Both the position numbers and the translations under genes were made by a program. Of a stretch of DNA of 64,000 nt, positions 44,900 through 56,147 are shown piece by piece; the first letter of the stretch is position 1; every line of letters begins with the position of its first letter. Below the pieces are notes generated by a model. That model saw nothing but the letters and a program-made list of their open reading frames with translations. It made no database searches and had not been told where the DNA came from. This stretch comes from Pseudopyrenochaeta lycopersici (lineage: Eukaryota; Ascomycota; Dothideomycetes; Pleosporales; Pseudopyrenochaetaceae), in the NCBI GenBank assembly GCA_003313425.1, contig NHZP01000021.1:434001-498000 (forward strand), in the 5' to 3' direction.

Positions 44900-46153
44900 A
44901 CAGTCATTATTTCCTCGCTAGAGTTTAGGAAAAGCATCAATTAAACAGTTGATCGCGTCTCAGGCCTTTCCTGCAGGTCCATCGTCATCTACGAGGGAAA
45001 ATGACTAGGGTATAGCGATCGCATTCGAAGCTCGGTAGTACTGCGTATACCTTCAGGTTATCAGATAAGCAAGCTGCCGTTACACCTTTGCTTTCTCTCT
45101 CCTCCGTATCAAAGAGCAGCGCTAGGTGATGCGTTGTGGCAGTTGAGGATCATCCACCTGCGCCTGCGTGGCGCCAGCTCACGTGCTGGTGGGGCATCAT
45201 ACGGACGCTGCGATACAGTTTCATCTTCTCTTAATCTACGCATTTGCCTCACGCATCTGTATACTACCCAAAACGAGGATTGTTCGTAATCAAGCGCATG
45301 CAACTTATTGTATGCAATAATCGGGGATTTAGTTGACGAACATTGACGCGACCCTTCTCCCCCCCCCCACCCCACCCCCGGAGTGCCACGATTTGATAGC
45401 TGAGCGGGAAGGGTGTTCAACACACCATATTCGCCATGTCGAGGACAGCCTATGGAACTAAGGCTCTATTCGTACTATAGGTGTTCTCAAACGCCCCGTA
45501 GAGATAGGGGTTAAGGATAGAGAAGCAATGTTTAAGCATCGCATTAGGAGCAGATAGCTAGTATCTAATGATAGCTATTCCTAGAAAGAGGTGTATACTA
45601 TCTATAATTAACTGTATTAGGGTATCTTATAAGAAGAAATACAACTATTCTTAATTACTCGTAATAAGGAACTTTAAAACGCTTTGCGACTAATAATCTA
45701 GTGTTTCTAGACAAGTTAATTTGAATAAGAACATCAGGTAGCGCTGTAAGACATCTAACTAGTCTAACTAGTAGGTAATACAAGTAAGCATACTTACTGT
45801 TGCGAAAGACGTGGTGTAGTGTTAAAAAGATGTAATCAAGTGGTTGTGATATAAAACAAACTGACGTTGGCTAAGTGGCTCTTCGGAATATTCTTTAGAG
45901 AGCACCACGATTTATTCGAGGGTATGAGGTACCACCAAAGAGGTATATTCTGTAGCTTAGTTTGATCACAATATGCCATAGTGGAACATTGTGGGAGCCT
46001 ATATACATAATGCGCTCGTCCTCGCGGAGCAAGCGGTCACGTGATAGGTGGCACGATCGAGGTGTAGTGAGTGACTGGTGCCTCCTGGCTGGTTAGTACC
46101 GTTCTCCGGGTGCTTCCTCTAACACCTGGATCCCAGGTCCTAATAATGCTACT
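44900..46153. other. intergenic with AT-rich island
   Basis: About 1.25 kb. The middle (about 45530-45990) is AT-rich and full of TA and CTAG/TAGT steps, as in decayed or mutated repeats. A poly-C tract lies at about 45358-45378. No gene is recognised. Confidence 0.5.
45530..45990. repeat. AT-rich, TpA-rich island, possibly a decayed repeat
   Basis: Long runs of A/T with frequent TA dinucleotides (for example TAACTAGTCTAACTAGTAGG near 45756). No open reading frame, terminal repeats or transposase motif are seen. The composition is unlike the flanking genes. It could be a transposon remnant mutated by RIP, or simply AT-rich intergenic DNA. I cannot tell without a repeat library. Confidence 0.35.
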
Positions 46154-47469
46154 CTATTCATCCCACTGTGTGAAAACAACGGCTCCAGAAAGAGTGGCAA
46201 CTCCTAACCTTCCACCATCAGCCTCACTAATAATTCTACCGGATTGTAAATCACGCTTCCAGATAACTACCGTTCTATTGCTTTGATGGCCAACGGCAAT
46301 CTTGTCACCTGCCTTATTGATACTGAATTGGCGGGGCGAGTACCCGCCTGATGGTGCGTGTTGAACTGGGTTTAAGGTACCATTCGCATTGATAGAGAAG
46401 ACCGAAAGTGTATCACTGGGTCCGCTTCGATTTCGGATCGAGGTAGTGAAGGAGACGTCACGATTCGATACAATAACGAATCGACCATCAGGCTGCACGA
46501 ATCACGTAAGCTTATCTTCAACAAACTCACTTATAGATCATAAGGAAATACTCACTGTGATAGCAATTTCACTTGTAGGTGCCGTCGTCGCTGGAAGGTC
46601 ATCACTAATAGATGCGATTGCAGATGGTTGACTCCACGACAATCCTCCATTGGTGTATTCGACTCGATAAGAGTAAATCTTTTGGTCAAGTTCACCGTTG
46701 AAAAACAGGTATAGAAGTCCGCTCTCAGGGGAGCGCCAAAAAACTGCGTGTCGTGGCCCTGTGCCTCGATTCGTGACTAGAGGAGCCAATTCGATCAAAG
46801 GCGCCACATTCTGCTTGTCGTATTTGAACACGCGAATCATGTCGCCTCCAAGATCTGGAATGAGGATAAATTCCCGGCTCGGATCTAGGATAACGTGATG
46901 CAAGTAGCTACGATCTTGCCTCAAAGTTACTGGCCCTAACGAAGTGATGTTTGGGAAAATGGTCTGCGGTGGCTCCGTAAGAGCACCATTATTGCCAAGG
47001 CGATAAACGCCAATGGAGCTTCTGTTGCTGTTATGATATTAGTTTTAATTGTGGATGGATTTCACATTCCAACTTACTATGAGGCAGTCACATAGCCTCG
47101 AACGCCAGTATCAGGAATGTCAAAATATTCTGCTGCAACACCCGAGAAAGGCGCGCTTACGCGAGCAATCCTCGTGAGATTTCCAGTGGCATCGATAGAG
47201 AACGAATTGAGAGACCCATCTGTACCCTGAGCCCTTCCTCGATCCAGACAGTACAGAATCCGTTGGGAGAAGTCGAGGTTCAGTGTCGCTGGATTACTTT
47301 CGCACTCGCGGGTCACGGATGAGACTGAGAGTGTGGATATGTTGCCACTATCAGAGAGGGCCAGTGTGCTGACATTGCCATCTGAATGTGCAGCAAAGAG
47401 CTGCTGAGCACTGCTAGGCGTTACCAAGAGTGCGGATGATAACACAGAACTTAGAAACAGACGATACAT
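46154..47469 (-). CDS. secreted seven-bladed beta-propeller lactonase-like protein
   Basis: Member of the lactonase family with a 7-bladed propeller (6-phosphogluconolactonase/cycloisomerase 2-like). Three exons on the minus strand: 47469-47078, 47027-46556 and 46492-46154. The introns are 50 and 63 nt. The product is 400 aa. A signal peptide (F-L-S-S-V-L-S-S-A-L-L-V-T-P-S-S-A) begins it. Family features include H-H-V-I-L-D-P-S-R-E-F, the G-P-R-H-A-V-F motif around the central blade, V-S-N-R-D and the last-blade P-R-Q-F-S-I-N-K-A-G-D. Several N-x-S/T sites fit secretion. The likely reaction is hydrolysis of a sugar-derived lactone. The substrate is not known. It is divergent from an oligosaccharide-oxidase-like gene whose product would be a lactone. 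Confidence 0.88.
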
Positions 47470-48458
47470 AACGGAGCCTGGCAAGATTGAGTGGAACAGA
47501 ACAACGTTGTTATAAAGCCTAAGAACAGCATTCTGTGAGAGAAGTATTTCAAGAGGTATATGCTCCTCCAGGTGTGGATGCTAACGGCCCTTTTTCGATA
47601 ATCTAGCGCTGCGCTGAGTTTCTCATTAGACAACGGTCTTAAGACGGTCATTTTTTATGGTCCCAGGGAAATAGCGCTGACATGCTACTTCACTTCGAAC
47701 ACAACCAAGTTTTACACTGGCGAATTACAGGCTCTGAGACATGCACCGCAGGCTACAGTTGGAGTGAAGAATCGGCATGTCATCACTTTGTTTCATGCAA
47801 AGCTTGATATCGAGAATCTATGCTTCTAGAAAGTTCATGTTGCGGATACTGCCAAGTGTGTACCTGCAATCCCTACTAATCACCCGACCTGACCATAATC
47901 TGACATTCCTGTCCCGCTGTCAGGGAGTTCTAAACATTACAAATCCAGTACAAACTCTCCCTGCCCTTCATAAATGCTCTGCATGCGACTTTTTCACTGC
48001 CTGCCAGATTAGGCCGAAGCGAACGTTTGGCACGAGGCTGCACGGGCCATGCCCAGCCGGTTTACACAACTAACGAATAGGAGAGAGTGAAAACGGTCGG
48101 CAAGAGTGCTGGCAGACAACGCTAGAGTTGCGCTTGAGACGATAAATCTCCGTGCACCGACAGACTTAATGCGACGCGTTCCTGTGTTTGGTTAACCCCC
48201 CACGTACTGGCCACCTTCCTTCATGCCTTGGTGCAGTTACTTCGGCTCTTAACCGGCATGATTATATTGACATGTGTCGATTAACGACCGTTGTGGTGAG
48301 ATCCGCAGTGATCCGTAGATTTGGCCCAGCTATTTGGGAAGGTACTTTCATTTGCGAGGCTTCCATAGAGACCCAATGTAGCTCAATATTAAGCTATGGA
48401 ATATCCACCGCCCTGTAGTTAGTTGCACTCACTCATTATTCACAAGCCTTCTCGCGAA
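47470..48458. promoter_or_regulatory. divergent promoter region, lactonase-like and oxidase-like genes
   Basis: About 990 bp between two secreted-enzyme genes read outwards. No gene is seen in it. Shared regulation of the pair is plausible but rests only on arrangement. Confidence 0.4.
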
Positions 48459-49976
48459 ATGGCACCAACACACTCGTTTAAAGTGCAACTTATTTCTTGT
48501 CTGCTTTACTTTTCGCCGGCACGGGTACTGGCCCAAACATCACCAGGAGGTATAGTTCCATGCTTGCAGGGCGAAGGTCTACAATTCAGCACCTCTTCGG
48601 ACACCACCTGGACCACAGCCACAGCAGCACTTCAACATCGAGTTCCACGAGAGCCTGCCGCCGTTGTATTTGCACAAGACAGAGATGACATCGCTGCCGC
48701 TCTCAACTGCGCCCGAAATGCCTCAATCAAAGTCTCAACAGTTAATCGAGGACATTCCTTCCAGGGCTATGCATTCGGTACGCCGGGTAACCTTGTTATC
48801 GACTTAAAGAACTTTACCGCCTTGAACTTCGATGCCTCCACCAACGAGTTGACAGTCGGCGGAGGAACCAATGTCGGGCCGACAGCCAAGTACCTTTGGG
48901 ATAACCACCGTCGACACTTCCCCCATGTGCGAGGATCCCATGTCGGTATGCTTGGCAGTTTCATGGGAGGCGGTTTCGGAACCACCAGTAGGTTGTTTGG
49001 CACACCCATGGATAACCTCGCGTCCGTTGAGTTCATGCTCGCCAATGGATCTGTGGTCACAGCTGGTGCAGGCTCGGATTTGTTATGGGCTGCACAAGGC
49101 GCTGGCCCCAGCTTTGGCATTGCGCTCTCTGCCACTATTCGTACTCATGCAATCCCCCATGACGGAGCTTTGAACTATTCGATCTCGCTTGGCTCAAGCC
49201 CCAGTGTCGACACTGTCGCGTCTGCGCTCCTCATCATTCAAAAGTTCGCGCTTGATAAGCGACTTCCCGATGAGCTCTCCCTTCGATTATCAATTGGGAA
49301 CGCACAGTCAGCAGGATTCTTCTACGGACAGGAAGCCGCATTTGATAACGCAATGACGCCTCTTTTGGATGCATTGCGCTCCGTTGCGCCCAACGTTACT
49401 CTTAGCAAGACTGTACTCGCTTCGTTCTGGGACTCCGAAGTGGCTTCGACAGGGATTGGTATGAATTCGCCGAGTGGAGGCACGCTGGGTGCTGGCCGCT
49501 TCTCCCACATACAGTCTTGGGTTGCCACGAGTGACAATCCACTGACACTGGATCAAGCAAGGAACTTATTTGAAAGCTATCGTTCGTTGAACCGCACCGA
49601 CTTGACGAATTCCGGATTCCTCGACCTGTGGGGCGGCGCCAATCTCCGTACTGCTGACAGCGACACGAGCTTTCACCATGGCAAGAGCTTGTGGCTTATC
49701 CGTGTAGACGGCATTGGACGTACCCAATGGCCCACGGACGGCGTTTCCTACATGCAGAATCTCTTGAGACCCTTTACAGAGTCATTAAAGACAACTGGGC
49801 CTCTACGAAGCTTTGTGAACTATGCAGACTCGGACCTCCCTCTCGACCAGTGGAGTTCCATGTTATATGGAGCTAATTTTGTGAGACTCAAGGACATTAA
49901 GGCGGCGGTGGATCCCACTGAAACGTTCTCTGGTTATGGGCATGCAATCCCTCTTCCTAGTCGTGCCCGTACTTAG
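48459..49976 (+). CDS. secreted FAD-linked oxidase, berberine-bridge/oligosaccharide-oxidase type
   Basis: VAO-type flavoprotein with a PCMH FAD-binding domain and a C-terminal BBE motif, similar to fungal glucooligosaccharide or chitooligosaccharide oxidases that turn a reducing-end sugar into its lactone with H2O2. Single exon, 505 aa. A signal peptide is at residues 1-26 (ends V-L-A-Q). N-R-G-H-S-F-Q-G carries the flavin-linking His at about 99. R-G-S-H-V-G-M-L-G-S-F-M-G-G-G-F-G (about 158-174) aligns with the segment that carries a second linking Cys in bicovalent enzymes. Here the position looks like Ser-His, so a single His link is expected. The C-terminus has Y-x2-N-F-x-R-L-x2-I-K-x3-D-P-x3-F. 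In-frame codons extend to 48423. I use the ATG at 48459 because it begins the signal peptide. Confidence 0.9.
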   Translation: MAPTHSFKVQLISCLLYFSPARVLAQTSPGGIVPCLQGEGLQFSTSSDTTWTTATAALQHRVPREPAAVVFAQDRDDIAAALNCARNASIKVSTVNRGHSFQGYAFGTPGNLVIDLKNFTALNFDASTNELTVGGGTNVGPTAKYLWDNHRRHFPHVRGSHVGMLGSFMGGGFGTTSRLFGTPMDNLASVEFMLANGSVVTAGAGSDLLWAAQGAGPSFGIALSATIRTHAIPHDGALNYSISLGSSPSVDTVASALLIIQKFALDKRLPDELSLRLSIGNAQSAGFFYGQEAAFDNAMTPLLDALRSVAPNVTLSKTVLASFWDSEVASTGIGMNSPSGGTLGAGRFSHIQSWVATSDNPLTLDQARNLFESYRSLNRTDLTNSGFLDLWGGANLRTADSDTSFHHGKSLWLIRVDGIGRTQWPTDGVSYMQNLLRPFTESLKTTGPLRSFVNYADSDLPLDQWSSMLYGANFVRLKDIKAAVDPTETFSGYGHAIPLPSRART

Positions 49977-52689
49977 ATAGGGTGACTTTAGTATGTTTTG
50001 TGAAGCGAAACAGACTTGCGTTAGAAGTGCAGTCTTATTAAACAAGAATGGCTAGAAGCAATTATCTGCCACTAAATTACCTTTTGCTATATTTGATATC
50101 ACGCCTGTCATGCCTGAACTCCTCATCCAACTTCATCAACAGTCCTCGCATCTGTACTCATGCAGAATCTGTGTTACACTTCGTGAGGTTATGGGGCCAG
50201 GGATACCAGCATTTGCTAGAGAACTATGGTCTCGACATCAATGAAGCACGACTAGCAGACAAGACCATTACTGGGGTGTAGCGTAAAGTCTTAAGAGTTC
50301 AAGCAAGCCCTCATCTTGACACCAAAATTATCATCAAAGTTCATTCCTTGCTCTTGATCCCAACGTCCACAGATCGATATGCGAGATACAAAGCTATAAC
50401 ACTCCTAAAAAAACAAGGCTGGCTGCTTGTAATTATTGGGGTATCGAGACCTGAATGTCAGGACTAGATTGCTCTCAAGAATTGGATGTAAATTGAACAG
50501 CACACGCTCGTGAGTGTGCTGCACGGCGCATGTCGATGACAGCTACCCTCTTCACAAATGCGTACCAACAGAAACCGTATGGTATCTATTCTGGGATGAA
50601 CTGATGAAGCGACTGCTTTGTTAATTGAAGCCACTACGCAGCATGTCCAGAGTCTTACCTCTCCTCCTCGAGATGCTGCCTTCCCGGCTCTTCCTGGTCC
50701 AACGACTTGCCTTTGATGAACCGCAAGATGAGAAATCCCATCACAGTGGTACCAGCCACCACCCACAAAACTCTAGATACGTATTTCTTGTAAGCAGCAC
50801 TTACCTCGTCTAGTAGCACCACCGACACCTCAAGAAGTCTTAAAAGTGGGATCAAACCCACAGCTTCTTTCCCATCTTATATGGGAGCTAGCTGACTAGG
50901 TAGAGGCTGCAAACCGACAATGTTGTTGGCAAATACCGAACTAAATATGGTCGAGGACAATGCCAACCCTATGAGACCACGAAAGACGTGGAAAGAGCAC
51001 AAGATCTCAGTTGCGAAATCCATGTCATGCACAGGCACAGAAAATTTTCAATTCTTGGAGAATCCTAGACATGTTCCACCCTTTCGGCTTTGCGGCGGAA
51101 ATGCTGGTGGTTCGCATTGATATACCGCGAGCATGAAATGTTTGAGGAACGTGCTGCTGGGTTGATTGAAACGCTTGCGTAGCGCGCATCTCTGGGATAT
51201 ATGAAAATGGACTTTTTAGCCCTCCAAGTCCACGATGTGCAAGCTGGTGAGACACAGCTAGGAGTTGATATCGTTCAGTTACCGTTCGAGAGCGCTCGTC
51301 AGGCGCTCGCCAAGCTCTGCATCAACCACGCAGTCCTGCCAACTACCGTGACACACATTTCTCTACCCCTAGCTGTCATAGTCGACACCGAAAGCGCAGC
51401 TGAAGGCGTGTCTGCGCTGAAGATTAGCTCGGCTCGGCGTAACGACCAGGTCTCCTCTTTTCCGACTGAGATGAGGTAATGAAATCACAACTTAGGCAAT
51501 TGCGTCACAAAATTAGGCCTTACGAGTGGCAAGTGATTCTGAACAGGTAAGAGCAGGTGCCGGAAAGTAGCAGCAGGATGCAATGGTGCCTCGGTACTGG
51601 TTGAGAGTGTGTACGACCAGCTGGTAATACTCACTGCTCTATATGAAGTGGCGCTTTTTGCTATAGGTGTCGAACAACTGAGAACTCACTCGCAGCCCAT
51701 GCCGCCGATCTTTATTACCCGTATGTCCTTTCGTAGAGGCCATGGTGGAGCTGGTGTAAGGCGTGAGACGGGCGGCCAACGACCTTACCTGGAACGCCCA
51801 ATTCTGATAAAGATTGGAACAAAAACGATGGTGAATCACGTGTTGCGTGTCTACCTCGCAAGGTCATCCTATACATGTGCACCCGTCTCGCACAGGGCCA
51901 TGCGATTTTGCGCCATCCAGGTCGCCAGTGCGACCTCGCACAAGCTCTCTTCACAAAACTCATCAAAAAAAAGGCACAACGCACGCTGAGCTTGGCTTCA
52001 TACTGTCATGAGGAGTCCTTTTTATACGGATCATTACATGCAATCCCTCAAACAGTTTGCAAGTGGCTGACCTGAGCATTCCTCTTTGTCCCATGCACAG
52101 TTTTCATCCTCCCCGCCATTTGTTGCTGCTTGTCATAATCGTCAGCACCGCTCGTCGGCATAAAGTCATGCATAGTCAATTCGCGTTCGAGAATGATGCG
52201 ACATTGTCGAGGCTTCAGCTTGTACATCGCCTGCTATCTGTTCAGACTTGATGAACTAACCGCTACCACCCGACCACAAACAAAAAACCGACAGGATAGA
52301 TTCAGGTACCAGCTCGGCGACAATAGCGCTGGTAATGTTCTTAGTCGCAACTATCAGGAGGCTAAGGAGACCCTTTTGTACGCGACCAAACTGATACAAT
52401 TGAAAAATATAGCCGTAAGAATGATGCTTTCTAATTTTAAAGTCTAAGTACCCATTAACTTTTCTTATTACATGTCGGAACGCAGGTATGCTCTCACTGC
52501 GCTAAGCCAACCAAAAAGGTAATAATGATTTGCTGTCGCAGATCACGCTGAACAGAATACCGTAGTACTTGTCAATCAAGGATCTAGGCCGCCGTTCTCA
52601 GCAGCCTCGCACGCAAGGCTCTCTTAGCCTACCTCGGCCCTCAGCGAGGCTCTCAACAGCACTCGTGGCGTGACAATTAGCAGTATTAT

Positions 52690-52843
52690 GTAAACAGCGT
52701 GCGTCGTAGATTATACAAAACTTTTCCAGATGACAATATTATTCTTTAAGTTTTAGATTGTAAGATAATAAATACTCCTTCTATTCTAGTATTTTAGCCT
52801 TATTTATAATAAAATTGATCTACTTTGTTTTTTGAGTGTATTA
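52690..52843. repeat. AT-rich tract next to minisatellite
   Basis: About 150 bp of very A/T-rich DNA (runs such as TTATTTATAATAAAATTG) immediately left of the GGTGGGACG repeat. It is bordered on the left by a more GC-rich stretch with repeated CTC/AGG steps near 52580-52660. It may be the edge of a degraded mobile element. No terminal repeats were confirmed. Confidence 0.35.
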
Positions 52844-52927
52844 GGTGGGACGCAGGTGGGACGTATATCAGGTGGGACGTGTATCAGGTGGGACGTGAAT
52901 GGTGGGGACGTAAATCAGGTGGTGGAA
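52844..52927. repeat. minisatellite of GGTGGGACG units
   Basis: Five near-perfect copies of GGTGGGACG at 52844, 52855, 52871, 52887 and 52901 (the last GGTGGGGACG), spaced 11-16 bp. Short AT-containing linkers (GTATATCA, GTGTATCA, GTGAAT, TAAATCA) separate most of them, and a degenerate sixth copy lies at about 52919. It is about 140-230 bp upstream of the TPR gene start, so within its likely promoter. Confidence 0.85.
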
Positions 52928-53069
52928 CACGTTACTACTGTTTGCCATCCTCGGCCGCGATTCCGCTCAACCTCAATTGTTACAAGCCAATTTGAGCTGA
53001 CTCAACAACTTGAATCACCCTGATACACAGCGTCCAATACCCTAATTTCGGCAGTTTGCGACTTTCATA

Positions 53070-54799
53070 ATGACTTCCGACTCGGGCTCGTACCGGTACA
53101 ACCTAGGCTCATTTGGTCGTAAAGTCAGCACATCCAACCCATCAGCACAAAGGTGGTTCGACCGTGGCTTGACATGGAGCTATGCCTTTCATCACGAAGA
53201 GTCAGCTAAATGTTTTGAGAACGCAATTAAGCAAGACTCAGGCTGTGCAATGGCCTATTGGGGAGTGAGTCAGACAAGGTTATACTGAATGACTTTGGAT
53301 GGGGCTAATGATCTGCACAGCTCGCCTTTGCTCTTGGACCAAACTACAACAAGCCATGGGATCTCTTTGATGAGAAAGAGCTCAGGCATACCCTGGACAA
53401 AATCAATGCTGCAAATGCTGCCGCAAAGGAGAAGATCTCAGGCGCAACTGAGCCCGAACGAGCTCTGATCGGTGCGATACAAGTTCGCGTGCCGAAAGGT
53501 CTGGGCGAGCATGACTTCCGTGCGTGCAATGAGGCATATGCGGAAGCGATGAAGAGCGTTTATGAGCGATTTGCTGATGATCTAGATATCGCGTCTCTAT
53601 ATGCTGATTCTCTCATGAACTTGTCTGCGTGGGATCTCTGGGATCTGAAGACGGGCAAGCCACCTCCTGGAGCTCGCTCTCTAGAAGCCAAGGCTGTCTT
53701 GGACAAGGCTTTGACGCAGGACGACGTATATGCCCACCCGGGAATTCTACATCTGTACATCCATCTTATGGAGATGTCGAAGACGCCAGAAGTGGCTCTA
53801 GTCGCCGCGGATCATCTTCGCAAACTCATTCCGGATGCAGGTCACCTAATCCACATGCCATCACACCTCGACATTCTCGTTGGCGACTATCGACGCGCTA
53901 TTGATTCAAACACAGATGCGTGCCTCGCCGACGAAAAGTATCATGCTGAACATGGGGGAGATAATTTCTATACCTTTTATCGTATGCACGACTATCATTC
54001 GCTGATCTACGCCGCCATGTTTGCAGGACAGTCGAAAGTGGCCCTAGAGGCAGTGGGTCGCATGGAAGAATCACTCCCTGAATCGCTTCTTCGTATCGAG
54101 AGTCCACCGATGGCGGACTGGCTCGAGAACTTTGCGTCAGTCCGCGTACACGTCCTGGTCCGCTTTGGGCTCTGGGAAAATCTCATTACTCTCGGCATGC
54201 CAAAGGACAAAGATCTGCACTGCGTGACGACCGCAATGTTGCATTATGGCAAGGGTGTGGCCTATGCCGCTACCGGGGATATTGGGAAGGCGCTGGAAGA
54301 GCGAGATGCTCTTCGTAGCGCCATAGAGCGGATCCCGTCCACCCGCATTTGTGGGGACTTTCCAAATCGGTCCAATGTAGTCCTTCAGGTCGGCCTAGCA
54401 ATGCTGGATGGAGAGATTGAATACCGCAAAGGAAACTACGGGCTTGCATTCAAACACCTCGAAACAGCGATCGAACGAGACGACGCACTCACTTACGCTG
54501 AGCCGTGGCCGTGGATGCAACCCACTCGACATGCCTATGCTGCTCTGTTGATGGAACAGGGCAGGGTTGAAGATGCTACAGCTGCGTATAGAGCGGACTT
54601 GGGATTCGATGATACTCTGCCGCGGGCGCGGCAACATCCGAACAATGTCTGGGCCCTACATGGATATCATGAATGTTTGACTAAACTAGGCAAGCACAAT
54701 GAGGCTGGGATAGTAGTGCAGCAGTTGAGGATTGCACAGGCGGTGGCAGATGTTACTATCGAGGCAAGCTGCTACTGTCGAGGTGCAGGGAAGGCGTAG
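53070..54799 (+). CDS. TPR-repeat protein, cytosolic, function unknown
   Basis: Two exons, 53070-53264 and 53321-54799, with a 56-nt intron. The product is 557 aa. The first exon has a TPR-like pair (W-F-D-R-G-L-T-W-S-Y-A-F-H-H-E-E-S-A-K-C-F). Further TPR-like helices continue along the protein. Conserved-looking polar motifs stand out: H-P-G-I-L-H-L-Y-I-H (about 208-217), H-L-I-H-M-P-S-H-L-D-I-L-V-G-D-Y (about 247-262) and F-Y-R-M-H-D-Y-H-S-L. These histidine-rich motifs recall a TPR family also present in bacteria (recollection). They might bind metal or substrate. No signal peptide is seen, so it is cytosolic. The role is unknown. The minisatellite and an AT-rich tract lie directly upstream. 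Confidence 0.85.
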
Positions 54800-56147
54800 A
54801 GGAGGAAGATTTTGCTGCCATCGAATTGTTCTTCTCCCATACTTGCTGCTCGAGTCGTCGCCCGCGTGAATTGTCCACATGCTAGGTCGTCATTAGACCC
54901 TTTGGACTCGACAGTGAACCCTGCTCAAACTCAGAATGTTGAGATCCAGGGGTGGTTCTCTGCGATTTTGAAGGCGTTCTGCGCTTGACTCAAGGGACAA
55001 GGAAGGCTTTCACATCCTTATAACTGTCGTTCTTCTTGAGCGGATTTTACTATTCCCATTCTGACCACCAAGACCAGGACTAGTCGCGCGGAGTATCGCG
55101 AAGCCTCTGTAATAATGCTGATCGCTGTTCTCCTTCTGTTCCGTTGCGGTTATGTTCGCCTTCTGAAGCCACCGGAGGTTTCTCCTTCAATGTTGATAGG
55201 CTGGTATTTCTCAGAATGACATTCCCGCCTCCATGCAGCCGGTATGCCCGTCCTTGTCTATTGTTCATGATTCAGGTACATCTGCCCAATTACAATTTCA
55301 TAATGCCTCGGTACTTACCAGGCCAGAAACGTAAAGTTTCACGATCAGCGGGAGACTCCACCCGGTGGTCGCCGACTCTCTTGCCATCCGGATTGATCTT
55401 ACCTGGCTTCCCTGATGCGGACCAGGGAGTTTTGCTCATATGACGGCTAGCGGACTTTGTTGCCCAACACAGGGAAGAATATCGGGCATCAGCACGAAAT
55501 AGATATGGCAGCAACGGTTCGCGACATTCTGTGCCTTGTGGATCCATCCCGCCCCTCATGCCACGCGACAGCAGCTCTGGCGCTTGCCGAGTTAGCCCGT
55601 CTTATGTCCGGCATGACAAACGAGGTAAAAGTGTGGTCCGACGGCGCGCGCGACATTTGACGTGTGGCCAAAAGCTGGGACCGAAAATTCTGACAGGTCT
55701 CAATAGACCACGAGAGTTCTGAGTGAAGCATGTTGTCTGGCTCCAAAACCGGGAAGACTATGTTACCCGTCCCCTTAATCCGCAGCATTGTATAACCAAT
55801 ATTGGGATCAACTCTGAAATTCTAGAATCAAACGGCTGCCAATCCAGGATCTTCAACACATGAACCACAGCCCGGGATCCCTCCCCTGTCGCTAGGGATC
55901 AACGTTGAAGTTGCAGCCAGACCCTAGCGAGACACGCGGTGGAACTTCCCTTCTCGCCCTGGAGGCGTGCTCGGGGCCGCCTTTGCCCCTGGTGTACGCT
56001 GGTGCATGTTCAAATCGAGACTCGCGAATCTGTTGGCTTGCTCCTTCTTCCGCTCCCAATGTGCTGGTATATCTCGCCGGACTCGCCTGCAACCTGAAGA
56101 AAATCTGGGGTGAACCAGAGTTTTTGCTATTCAGAGACGTCGCGAGT
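54800..56147. other. intergenic, no gene recognised
   Basis: About 1.35 kb between two plus-strand genes. Several open stretches overlap in different frames near 55.3-55.8 kb and none carries a motif. The right end is the promoter of the PTH11-like receptor. Confidence 0.45.

Larger units (their letters stand above)
49977..53069. other. gene-poor block of about 3.1 kb
   Basis: No gene is recognised. A minus-strand open stretch at 50861-50655 has one hydrophobic helix (W-V-V-A-G-T-T-V-M-G-F-L-I-L) but starts with GTG and has no clear upstream exon, so it is not called. From about 52690 to 52830 the DNA is strongly AT-rich, followed by the minisatellite listed separately and then the TPR gene promoter. 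Confidence 0.45.

Noticed and set aside
45358..45378. Poly-C tract
   Set aside because: A simple homopolymer with no other signal. Likely sequence slippage and not functional.
50655..50861. Minus-strand open stretch with one hydrophobic helix
   Set aside because: It begins with GTG and no upstream exon with ATG could be joined confidently. Kept as intergenic.
55144..55788. Overlapping open stretches on both strands between TPR and PTH11-like genes
   Set aside because: Compositionally random, no start context, no motif in any frame.
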